A stretch of 64,000 nucleotides of DNA, taken from Bacteroidia bacterium. GTDB lineage: Bacteria; Bacteroidota; Bacteroidia; Cytophagales; JAAEPT01. Location of the stretch: the NCBI GenBank assembly GCA_030431525.1, contig JAUIJC010000007.1:57434-121433 (forward strand), written 5' to 3'. Each line of letters starts with the position of its first letter. Position 1 is the first letter of the stretch. A program made the translations under genes and the position numbers. Below are positions 26,582 through 34,554 of the stretch, in pieces. Under the pieces are notes generated by a model that was given only the letters and a program-made list of their open reading frames with translations, made no database searches and was not told the origin of the DNA.

Positions 26582-27427
26582 TTACATCGCGTACACAGCA
26601 TCAGAGTTCGGGATGGCACCTTTGTTTTGGCAAATCAATGAGGCGAACTCAGCCCCTTTTTTAACTGCTTTTTTCAAAGGGGTTCCGTTGACTAAACCAC
26701 AGCAGACCACAGAGGTAAAGGCATCGCCAGCACCAACGGTATCCTTGAAGTTTTCCTTTTGGAATGGAACGGCCTCCTGTTGGAAGAAGAGTTCATCCCA
26801 ATAAACATCAATGCCTTCTGCGCCTTTGGTCAAAAGGATGCGGTTAATGTTGAATCGTTCCTTTAGAACTGCAGGTAGCGCTTCTAAGGTGGAATTGAGC
26901 AGGTTGCTCAAGGTGTTCCACTCATCCTCATTCACTTTGAGAATGTCCGTTTGTTCCAGACAAAACAAAATATGTTCGTCGTCATAAAACGGATCTCGCA
27001 GGTTGAGATCACAAAGGAAATCGCAGTCCAAGGCCGACTTAAATTTCAAAAGCGTTTCCTTATTCTTTGGGAAGTAAGTGGCCAAACTTCCAAATACGAA
27101 CAAATCGCAGGTTGGAAGTTGCTCAGGAAATTCAATGTATTGCCAAGCCACGTTTGTGTGGATGGTGTATTCCGGTTCGTTGTTCACGAAGTTCACTGAC
27201 ACATGGCCAGTAGGGCGGTCCAAGTCAACTTGAATACCTTCAGTGAGCTGTTCCTGCTCAAGAAAATTCCACACGAAATCACCGAATTTACCTTTGCCGA
27301 TTCGGCTGATCATCCGCACATCGCTTCCAAAGCGATTCAGGTGGACAGCCACGTTAAAGGGTGCGCCACCAATGACATTGCCTTCAGGAAGGCAGTCAAT
27401 CAATAATTCTCCAAAACAAAAAATCAT
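26582..27427 (-). CDS. PfkB-family sugar kinase, probably fructokinase
   Basis: 281 residues with the two family signatures: GGAPFNVAVHLNRFG near residues 20-34 and DTVGAGDAF, with the catalytic Asp, close to residue 230. PfkB kinases phosphorylate sugars and nucleosides. The specificity is inferred from the neighbours: a GH-J-clan hydrolase and a sucrose-phosphate synthase lie directly upstream on the same strand, and fructose would be the second product of sucrose cleavage. It ends in VYAM and has no signal peptide. Confidence 0.87.
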   Translation of the reverse strand: MIFCFGELLIDCLPEGNVIGGAPFNVAVHLNRFGSDVRMISRIGKGKFGDFVWNFLEQEQLTEGIQVDLDRPTGHVSVNFVNNEPEYTIHTNVAWQYIEFPEQLPTCDLFVFGSLATYFPKNKETLLKFKSALDCDFLCDLNLRDPFYDDEHILFCLEQTDILKVNEDEWNTLSNLLNSTLEALPAVLKERFNINRILLTKGAEGIDVYWDELFFQQEAVPFQKENFKDTVGAGDAFTSVVCCGLVNGTPLKKAVKKGAEFASLICQNKGAIPNSDAVYAM

Positions 27428-27452
27428 GTTTTAAAAGGGATTAATAGCAAAA

Positions 27453-28928
27453 TCAACGTTCACTGTTTACGGATTCTTCCTGAGAACCATATTCCTCTTC
27501 GGGATCCGATAGTATATGTAATACGGAATCTGTGAGGGAAATGTCCGAGGAAGAGGAGTAAAGGCCAATCAGTTTTCCTGAATAGCGGTAGTCGATGAGC
27601 GTAAGTTTTACAATGCCGTCGATGGACAGCTCAATGTAGTGTCCGAAGCGGATAAGCTTGAAATGCATGCTTCGGTCGTCTTCCAGTTCAAACTGGTTCG
27701 CCTGCAAGGGCTCAAACACGAAGTTGCTGTGGACATTTTCGGGGTTGAAGCCCCAGCTGCGGATTTGCACAAAGCCATGCACAAAGTCCAAGGAAATGAA
27801 ATAGCCATTTCCTTCATGGTCGCAGTCCACCACAAGTCCACATTTGCCAATACCTTCCAAGGTGAGGCGACCTTCCCAAATGAAGCTGGCAGCAGGTTTT
27901 TGGAAGCCAAAGACCTCATAGCCACTTTTTGAGCTCATGTCCCAGCGTTCCTTATCCTGATGGAAGGAGGCGGTTGGGTTGCCAAATGTGGTGTGGATTA
28001 GCGGGAAGGCACATTGATAAATAGTGCCCAGAATTTTCTCGTTCCAGCGATGGAAACTTTTGAGGAGCAGGCGTCCGTCGGCGTCCACGTCCAATTCCTT
28101 TGGTGGAGGCAAAACGCGGAGGGTGCTCACATTGCCCACGAAGTAGAAGTTGTAAACCATCCAGTGGTCACCTTCCTTTATGATTCGTGCAGCGTAGTTT
28201 CCTTGAGGTAGAAGGACGTTGGCGTGAAAGGCGCGGTATTCATCCAAGAATTCGGGAGCCGTCCAATAACGAACTTTCACATCCTCTCGGATGGAACCAA
28301 TGAGGTAAAACCTTCCTTTGATTTCAATCACGCATGGGCATTCCACGTCGTCATACACATAAGGCGTGAACAACGGCTTTTGAAGCTCAAATCCCTTATC
28401 GGTTAGTTTTGCAAGGCCAACGCAGCCCCGTCGTGATACGGCTCCTGCCGCAGCACGGGCGCACATCAACAGGTAGGTTTCATTGCGGTAATCGAATCGG
28501 AATGGGTCACGAAAGCTCAACCAGTTGCGAGGGTTGTTCTGCATGCTTTCGTAATGTGGTCCATCCGAGCCCATTGGTAAACCACAGGCTGTTTCCTTTT
28601 CCCAGTGAATAAGGTCATGGGAAATGGCTCGTCCAACTTGTTGTACCTTTCCTTTTTCCTTACGTGCCAATCCCGTGTAATACATCACGAAATGGTCGTC
28701 TTCCTTGGAAACGTGCATTGTCCACAACATGTCATCGTCCCATTCGCCGGGATGGCCAACGAAGAGGGCGTTTTTCTCGCGCCTCCAATTGATGCCATCT
28801 TCCGAAGTCGCATGGGCGATGTAGTCGTGGTTTGGAATGATGAGGTGAAACAAATGGTATATTCCGTCGTGGAGAAATACGTCTACATCACCGATTTCCC
28901 AATCACTATAACCACTTCCAGAATACAT
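27453..28928 (-). CDS. Intracellular GH-J clan (GH32/GH43-like) beta-fructosidase candidate
   Basis: 491 residues, no signal peptide. Five-bladed-propeller features: a near-N-terminal acidic motif IGDVDVFLHDGIYHLF in place of the usual WMNDPNG, an FRDPF motif that fits the conserved RDP transition-state motif, VECPCVIEIKGRFYLIGS, which fits the EC acid/base region, and a C-terminal beta-sandwich from about residue 320. The unusual first motif makes the exact family uncertain. Its position between a sucrose-phosphate synthase and a PfkB kinase argues for sucrose (or a related fructoside) as the substrate. Confidence 0.82.
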   Translation of the reverse strand: MYSGSGYSDWEIGDVDVFLHDGIYHLFHLIIPNHDYIAHATSEDGINWRREKNALFVGHPGEWDDDMLWTMHVSKEDDHFVMYYTGLARKEKGKVQQVGRAISHDLIHWEKETACGLPMGSDGPHYESMQNNPRNWLSFRDPFRFDYRNETYLLMCARAAAGAVSRRGCVGLAKLTDKGFELQKPLFTPYVYDDVECPCVIEIKGRFYLIGSIREDVKVRYWTAPEFLDEYRAFHANVLLPQGNYAARIIKEGDHWMVYNFYFVGNVSTLRVLPPPKELDVDADGRLLLKSFHRWNEKILGTIYQCAFPLIHTTFGNPTASFHQDKERWDMSSKSGYEVFGFQKPAASFIWEGRLTLEGIGKCGLVVDCDHEGNGYFISLDFVHGFVQIRSWGFNPENVHSNFVFEPLQANQFELEDDRSMHFKLIRFGHYIELSIDGIVKLTLIDYRYSGKLIGLYSSSSDISLTDSVLHILSDPEEEYGSQEESVNSER

Positions 28929-29096
28929 ATTGTCAATTGTGTTTAGATGAGTTTGTTAGGTTGAAGAGATTTAAGGTTTTACTAAAGAGGATAGGGGAAA
29001 GTTCATTTCTCTCCTCCTTTCTTTTTTTTCTAAAAACCTTAAATGAGTTCGTTGCCAAGAATCGCAAATTCCTATTTACAGGCTGTTACTTATGGT

Positions 29097-31283
29097 TTAC
29101 AGTTTGTAACCATAGTGTTCCAATCCCTCACAGATACCTTCGGCGGCAAAGCTTGTCGCCAAATAAAGGTTCTTTTTCGGGTTCAGGTCCTTGAGCTCAG
29201 GGGAGCGATTTCCTACTACGATGCCTTTGATAGGTCCACGGAACATGTCAAGGTCATTGCCGGAGTCGCCTGCCGCATAGACGTTCTGCATCGGAATCGA
29301 CCATTTTTGACAAAGGAATTTGATGGCGTTTCCTTTTGAAGCCCTCTTGGGTAGAATATCCAAGTAAGTGCCGTGCGAAGGAATGACGCTTACCTGTGGA
29401 TAAAGGCGGCCAAGCACTTGGCGGATTTGGTCCTCGTTGAAGTTGCCCTCCTTGTAGTAATAAGAAATCTTAAATGGATTTTGGGCTTCTTCCTCTTGAA
29501 GGGTCAACCAAGGAATACTGCTGAGGCGTGTGGCAATGGCTTCGCGGTCCCAACGAGAGGACAGGTATTTCGCCCAGCCTTTGTCCTGAACAAATTCATG
29601 GCTCTCCGACAGGTAATGAATTTCTGTGCCGACAGAGGAAATAACCACGTCGGGAATTGGAAGGTCAAAGTCTTCCAACACTTCTCTCACCAACGGTAGG
29701 TTGCGTCCAGTAGCCAAGGCAAAAGCAGTATTCTTGCTGCGGTTTTCGAGGTATTTTTTCAGACGCTCGATACCCGGATGGTCATGCTCAGGGGAAATCA
29801 ATGTGCCGTCGATGTCGGTAGCGAACAGCTTATTGATGTTGTTGCGCAAGCGACCAGTGTTCACCTCAGGGTATTTTTTCTTCTTAATGCCAATACCTCT
29901 GGAGTTCTCCAAGTTCTCCGTCACCCATTTCATATAGGTATCCACGTGGGATTCCCAGCTGAAGTACTTCTGGACATTCAAAATGCCATTGTTCGAGAAG
30001 TTTTTCCATTTCTCCTCGCGGGTGAGTACCTCTACCAAGGAACTCTTGATTTCGTCGAAGTTGTTCGGGTCCACCAAGAAGCCGTTCTCACATTTCGGGA
30101 TGATTTCAGCGGGACCGCCATTTTTGGTAGCTACTACGGGAAGGCCAGTTGAGGCGGCCTCAATCAAGGTGAGACCAAAGTTTTCGTGGTCGGTGAGGTT
30201 GACAAAAACACCACGCTTTTCAGCGCAGTATTTATAAATCGTGGCCACCTCGTTTTCCACGTCGTGTTTTTTCGGAATGGCCAGCTTGCCGTAGAGGTCG
30301 TATTTGTCCATCGAGAGCAGGATGTTCGTTAAGACTTCCTTCTCAGACGGCGGCATGGTGTTAATGTCCTTTCGGATACCAGCGAAGATGACCAAGTTGG
30401 CCAAGCTTTGGAGTTCCTTGTCCTTGCCGTAAACTTCAATAAGGTAGTTGAGATTTTTCCGTCTGTCGGGACGGGAGAGCGCCATGATGACTGGCTTGTG
30501 GGGGTTGGAGAGGAATTTTTCGATGGATTCACTCACCCAATATTTTCGCTGAAGCTCCTCCTGCTGGTGGCCTTTGTCCTTGAATTCCTTTTGGTAATAA
30601 GGCGTGAACTTCGTGGTGTCGATGCCTGGAGGAAGGACATTGTATTGGGCCAAAGCGCAGTTTTCGTACACATCATAGGTGGAGATTTCCTGCTCCGTAG
30701 AGGTGACGATGAATTCGGACATGGCCAGCACAGCCTCCTCAGCCATGATGCGGTGGCTGAACTTGAATTTTTTCTCGGCTTCATCGGGAGTCATGCCAGT
30801 CGCCAATAGTTTTGACTGCTTGTGCATCCCCAGCGAGTGGCCTGTGTGAGCGAAGGGTACGTTCAGGATGGTGGACAGCTCCACGGCACAATATCCTGCA
30901 TCCCCATAGTGGCTGTGAATCCAATCAGGGAAGATGTTGTGCGCTTTGATGTGTTGAACGGCACCGTTCACAAAATCGTCCAAATGCTCCCAAAGTTGCT
31001 CTTTCATCTTGTAGCGCTTCCCGCCAAAGGCGATGCGTCGGATGTCGAGTTTTTCATTTAGGATTTCAATGGGAGTGGCATATTCTGGAGAAAGTTCTGG
31101 GTCGTCAATGAGGCGGGTAAAAATGTGAACGTGTTCTACATGTTCATGCTGTGAGAGGGCTTCGGCCAATTCGTAAAGGTATTTCGTTTGGCCACCGTTG
31201 TCAGAGTCGCGACCGATTTCAAGGCCTGAGCCTTTCAAAAGTCCATGAATATTGAGAAGGGCAATGCGTAGTTTTTTCTTCAT
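29097..31283 (-). CDS. Two-domain sucrose-phosphate synthase with sucrose-phosphate phosphatase domain
   Basis: 728 residues. The N-terminal glycosyltransferase (about 1-470) opens with LLNIHGLLKGSGLEIGRDSDNGGQTKY as two adjoining motifs, as in plant and cyanobacterial SPS, and has SRPDRRKNL, NLTDHENFGLTLIEAAS and GGPAEI donor-site motifs. The C-terminal HAD domain (about 485-728) has FATDIDGTL (nucleophile Asp), ALATGRNLP and GDSGNDLDMF, matching sucrose-phosphate phosphatase. It would make sucrose from UDP- or ADP-glucose and fructose-6-phosphate. The downstream hydrolase and kinase complete a synthesis-and-breakdown set. Whether the HAD domain is active cannot be told, but its motifs are intact. 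Confidence 0.92.
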   Translation of the reverse strand: MKKKLRIALLNIHGLLKGSGLEIGRDSDNGGQTKYLYELAEALSQHEHVEHVHIFTRLIDDPELSPEYATPIEILNEKLDIRRIAFGGKRYKMKEQLWEHLDDFVNGAVQHIKAHNIFPDWIHSHYGDAGYCAVELSTILNVPFAHTGHSLGMHKQSKLLATGMTPDEAEKKFKFSHRIMAEEAVLAMSEFIVTSTEQEISTYDVYENCALAQYNVLPPGIDTTKFTPYYQKEFKDKGHQQEELQRKYWVSESIEKFLSNPHKPVIMALSRPDRRKNLNYLIEVYGKDKELQSLANLVIFAGIRKDINTMPPSEKEVLTNILLSMDKYDLYGKLAIPKKHDVENEVATIYKYCAEKRGVFVNLTDHENFGLTLIEAASTGLPVVATKNGGPAEIIPKCENGFLVDPNNFDEIKSSLVEVLTREEKWKNFSNNGILNVQKYFSWESHVDTYMKWVTENLENSRGIGIKKKKYPEVNTGRLRNNINKLFATDIDGTLISPEHDHPGIERLKKYLENRSKNTAFALATGRNLPLVREVLEDFDLPIPDVVISSVGTEIHYLSESHEFVQDKGWAKYLSSRWDREAIATRLSSIPWLTLQEEEAQNPFKISYYYKEGNFNEDQIRQVLGRLYPQVSVIPSHGTYLDILPKRASKGNAIKFLCQKWSIPMQNVYAAGDSGNDLDMFRGPIKGIVVGNRSPELKDLNPKKNLYLATSFAAEGICEGLEHYGYKL

Positions 31284-31499
31284 AATGATGCCTGTGCCAA
31301 GAGGGTGGCGTTTAGTGCGTTAAACTTGTATTTGGTCGGCCAGTGGAAAAATCCTGGAAAAAGCAGGCCATCGTCTTTTGGGGGTTAAAGTGACAAAAAA
31401 TGGCAAACAACAATGAAAAGCGCCCAAAACGACTTATGTATGAAAATCGGGAAAAAGGTGTTGAATATCAAGTAATAGGCGAGGACTTTGGTAAAGTCG

Positions 31500-31507
31500 T
31501 ACCTTTG
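31500..31507 (+). promoter_or_regulatory. Probable promoter element TACCTTTG
   Basis: A TAnnTTTG match followed by CAAGG. It falls inside the longest version of the downstream frame, which shows that the true start must be later than 31488. Confidence 0.6.
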
Positions 31508-31511
31508 CAAG

Positions 31512-32345
31512 GTGAAAAATCATGTGTTTCCAGCTGACCTTAAAACATTTTTTGAGTCCCTTGATTTCGAGTTTAAAGACGGGCTTTTCTTCCATTCACC
31601 CCTTGGTTTGGCGTTTTGTTATATGCACCTTCCAAGGGAAAAGAACCAAGTCAAATCAGCCGATTGGTTGGTAAACCTTCAGGACGATTTTTCCCGTAAA
31701 GGAATCAGGTTGGTTTTCATCTGGGAGGATGCTTGGGGTCAAAAGCCAGAAGTGGTGAAGTCCAGAGTGTTGGCGCTGTTGGGGAGGACAAATCGGATTC
31801 ATGGTCGGCAGACAAAGGCAAAGCGCATTTCCATCACTGAACTGAATGCCTTTCTGGAAGAAAACCACCTCAATGTTGCCACTCAAGCGAAGTACAAATA
31901 CGGATTGTTTTTGAAGGATGAGCTGGTGGCTGTGGCTTCCTTTAGTCGTCCACGGTTTATTGAGCGAGAAGGCAAGGAATGTAAATCCTTTGAGCTGTTG
32001 CGGTTTTGTAACAAACGAGGGTTTACTGTGGTGGGAGGCCTCAGCAAGTTGCTAAAGGGTTTTGTCAAGGAAATCCAGCCCGATGATATTATGAGTTACG
32101 CCGACAGGGATTGGTCCGATGGAGCGGGTTATGAACGCTTGGGCTTTGAGCTGGAGGCGGTGATGTCACCAACTCGTTTTTGGATAGACCCAAAGGATGG
32201 GCAGCGGTGCTATGAAAAACGGCTTTTGATGGAGTTGGGTCAAGGGGAGGAAATCAAGGATTCAGAGGCGTTTTTGCTTGAAAAAGGCTATTTGCCTGTA
32301 TGCAATGCTGGCAGTTTGAAATACGTCAAGCATTGCTTGAAATAG
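31512..32345 (+). CDS. Phage homing-endonuclease-like (Hef/Vsr-fold associated) protein
   Basis: About 277 residues. The pattern FIWEDAWGQKPEVVKSRVLALLG followed by a GRTNRIHGRQTKAKRI-type arm, FLEENHLNVATQAKYKYGLF, SFELLRFCNKRGFTVVGGLSKLLKGF and IMSYADRDWSDGAGYERLGFE resembles proteins annotated in phages as Hef-like or Vsr-fold homing endonucleases with a C-terminal acyltransferase-like domain. I see no intron or other mobile gene beside it. The start is uncertain: GTG at 31512 or 31524, as the promoter covers the earlier TTG, and the first in-frame ATG is at residue 46 of the longest frame. Confidence 0.6.
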   Translation: MKNHVFPADLKTFFESLDFEFKDGLFFHSPLGLAFCYMHLPREKNQVKSADWLVNLQDDFSRKGIRLVFIWEDAWGQKPEVVKSRVLALLGRTNRIHGRQTKAKRISITELNAFLEENHLNVATQAKYKYGLFLKDELVAVASFSRPRFIEREGKECKSFELLRFCNKRGFTVVGGLSKLLKGFVKEIQPDDIMSYADRDWSDGAGYERLGFELEAVMSPTRFWIDPKDGQRCYEKRLLMELGQGEEIKDSEAFLLEKGYLPVCNAGSLKYVKHCLK

Positions 32346-32472
32346 GATTTTGCGACAGGGTTTTTGGATTATTTTAATTTTTTATTGGCCTCAGGAGGCA
32401 ACTTTTATCAATTGGGATTGTACTTTATAGGAAGACCCAGTGCACATTCAATAAACTTAAACATGTAGGCTT

Positions 32473-33024
32473 ATGCGCAAATCATTACTTACGCTCCCCT
32501 TATTTTTTCTTTTGTTTACCCATGTGAAAGCCGAGGGATTGGATGACAAAATCAATCTTAAAGACTTTCAAGCTGGCTTGCTGAAAGGTTACATTTTTGA
32601 GCAGCTTGCCATGATTCGCGACACGACTCAGTTAGATTCCTTACGTCCAAATGCTCTGTTGGATGAAGCTTGCCTCCAGCATGCCGAGTTTCTGGAGGAT
32701 AAGAAAAAGATTACCCATTATCAGGATAAGAAGAAATACAAAGATCCTCGTACTCGTGCCCAAACGGCTGGTGCTGATTTGCCCATTGTCTATGAGGATA
32801 TGGCTACCGTTGTGATTAGTAGGTCCATGTATCTGCCAAATAGCAAGGAAAAAATTGTGATCTCCACCTATCGCGAATTGGGGGATTATCTTGTTCAGTT
32901 GTGGATGCAAATGCCTTATAACCGCAAACACCTTTTGAGCGCGAGAGGAACGGATATCGGAATTTCTTTTGTGACGAATGATAAGACCCATAAGGTCTAT
33001 GTGGTGATGAATATTGGAGGCTGA
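32473..33024 (+). CDS. Secreted CAP/SCP-domain protein
   Basis: 183 residues with a signal peptide (MRKSLLTLPLFFLLFTHVKA). The mature part follows the CAP pattern: LLDEACLQHAEFLEDKKKITHY, RTRAQTAGAD, YEDMATV, LVQLWMQMPYNRKHLLS and DIGISFV, with VYVVMNIG at the end. Not all CAP catalytic-type residues are evident. Function unknown; probably envelope or extracellular. Confidence 0.78.
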   Translation: MRKSLLTLPLFFLLFTHVKAEGLDDKINLKDFQAGLLKGYIFEQLAMIRDTTQLDSLRPNALLDEACLQHAEFLEDKKKITHYQDKKKYKDPRTRAQTAGADLPIVYEDMATVVISRSMYLPNSKEKIVISTYRELGDYLVQLWMQMPYNRKHLLSARGTDIGISFVTNDKTHKVYVVMNIGG

Positions 33025-33040
33025 TATTGATTTGCCCCAA

Positions 33041-33082
33041 AGCAAAAAAGGAGCGTTGGAAAGATCCAGCGCTCCTTTTGCT
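33041..33082. terminator. Bidirectional terminator between the CAP gene and hemA
   Basis: Stem AGCAAAAAAGGAGCGTTGGA/TCCAGCGCTCCTTTTGCT around AAGA. Its ends (AGCAAAA/TTTTGCT) equal those of the 164-bp palindromic element, but the inside is unrelated. Confidence 0.88.
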
Positions 33083-33100
33083 ATGTATTGATGGTGTTGA

Positions 33101-34366
33101 TTACTTATCTACAGCCATCTTTTCTTCTAAGTCAAATAGGTCGTTCAGCACATCAATGAGGGTTTCTGCCTCACCACGTTTGCAAGCGGCCTTAAGTTGA
33201 AGCACCGGCAGTTTGATGATTTTTTGCATCATGCCCTTGGTGATGGCTTCCAATCGTTCGGATTCTGCGACATCCAAACCTTTCAGGTGGCGACCAACTT
33301 CCTCTTGTCGGATTTGCTCCAAGGCGTTCTTTAGCCTTTGAATGGTTGGAGAAACTTCCATCTCACGGCTCCAGTTATTGAATTCCACAATGGCCTCATC
33401 AATGATGGTTTCCACCTGTGGAACTGCAGCCAAGCGCGCCTCCAGCGTTTCGGAGGTTTGGTTGCGAATACCGTCCACGTCAAACAACAAAGCGCCAGGT
33501 ACTTGCTCCACATCAGGATTGATGCTTCGAGGCACGGCCATGTCGAAGAAGTATTTGAACGAAAGGATTTTTACATCCTTTAATGTCGCTGCGTTGATGA
33601 TTTCCTTTGGAATCGAAGAGATGATGACATCAAAATCCTCCATCACACCCAAAGCGCTATCAAACGGTAGGGTTGCAAAACCACATTCCTCAGCAATTTC
33701 TGTAGCCTTTTCCTCGGTTCTGTTTGTGATGAACACATCTTTGAAACCCGAGGTCTGCAAATTTCGGCATACATCAACACCCATTTCACCCACGCCCAGC
33801 ACAAGCACTCTTGGATCAAGGATGTTGTGGGTCATTTGGGAAACCATCTCCACCGTGGCATACGACACAGAAGCAGCTCCATCGCGGAAGGCTGTTTCTT
33901 GGCTGATGCGCTTGTTGGTGAAGAAGATGGTGTGCAGCAAGCGGTGTAGGAATGGCCCGACGATGTCGGCATCCGCGGCGTATTGATAAGCCGTTTTCAC
34001 CTGATTGCTGATTTGAATATCTCCGACAACTTGGGCTTCAAGCCCCATAGCTACTCGGAAAAGGTGCAATACCGCCTCGTCATGATCAAGGATGATGCGG
34101 AAATGCTTGAGGTAAGCTAATGGTGATGGGATGTTTTTATGCAGCCCAAGGATTTTCAACAGAATATCACTCTTGTCTTCCTCAGAAGAGTAGTAGATTT
34201 CTGTTCGGTTGCAGGTCGATAAGATAAGGACATCGGAAAGCCCCGTCAGCTCCTTGATAGATTCAAGTAGCTTCCGTGTGGATGGCTCGTCTAATGAGAG
34301 CAGGGACCGGATGTCGAGGGGGGCAGCCTTATAGGAAAGGCTGAGTGCTTTAAACCTGTCCGTCAT
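33101..34366 (-). CDS. hemA: Glutamyl-tRNA reductase
   Basis: First enzyme of C5-pathway tetrapyrrole synthesis: reduces Glu-tRNA to glutamate-1-semialdehyde. 421 residues from MTDRFKALSLSYK. Catalytic Cys52 lies in LSTCNRTEIY; the substrate-site region GDIQISNQVKTAY, the NADPH-binding VLVLGVGEMG and a C-terminal dimerisation helix are present. The frame is open to 34390, but the extra codons lie over the promoter element, so the ATG at 34366 is chosen. hemL and other heme genes are not nearby. Confidence 0.96.
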   Translation of the reverse strand: MTDRFKALSLSYKAAPLDIRSLLSLDEPSTRKLLESIKELTGLSDVLILSTCNRTEIYYSSEEDKSDILLKILGLHKNIPSPLAYLKHFRIILDHDEAVLHLFRVAMGLEAQVVGDIQISNQVKTAYQYAADADIVGPFLHRLLHTIFFTNKRISQETAFRDGAASVSYATVEMVSQMTHNILDPRVLVLGVGEMGVDVCRNLQTSGFKDVFITNRTEEKATEIAEECGFATLPFDSALGVMEDFDVIISSIPKEIINAATLKDVKILSFKYFFDMAVPRSINPDVEQVPGALLFDVDGIRNQTSETLEARLAAVPQVETIIDEAIVEFNNWSREMEVSPTIQRLKNALEQIRQEEVGRHLKGLDVAESERLEAITKGMMQKIIKLPVLQLKAACKRGEAETLIDVLNDLFDLEEKMAVDK

Positions 34367-34387
34367 AGTTATTGCATTTCCAACGTG

Positions 34388-34395
34388 CAAATTTA
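34388..34395 (-). promoter_or_regulatory. Probable hemA promoter, TAAATTTG on the minus strand
   Basis: The plus strand reads CAAATTTA; on the minus strand TAAATTTGCACG is a full TAnnTTTG match, ending 22 bases before the hemA start codon. Confidence 0.65.
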
Positions 34396-34554
34396 CAGCT
34401 TGAGTCCCATTTTTGGAAATTCTGCACTAAACCTACAAGGTCTCCGAGGTCCAAATCGTTCCATTTTGGTGAATTTAGGCCTGTTAGGATATAGTTTTAG
34501 TGCTTATTTAGAGGCAATTTAAGGGTTCTCAGTTTTTTGAACGAAGGGTTGAAT

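Noticed and set aside
33041..33082. Possible third copy of the 164-bp palindromic element
   Set aside because: Only the 7-base ends (AGCAAAA/TTTTGCT) agree; the interior is an ordinary terminator stem.
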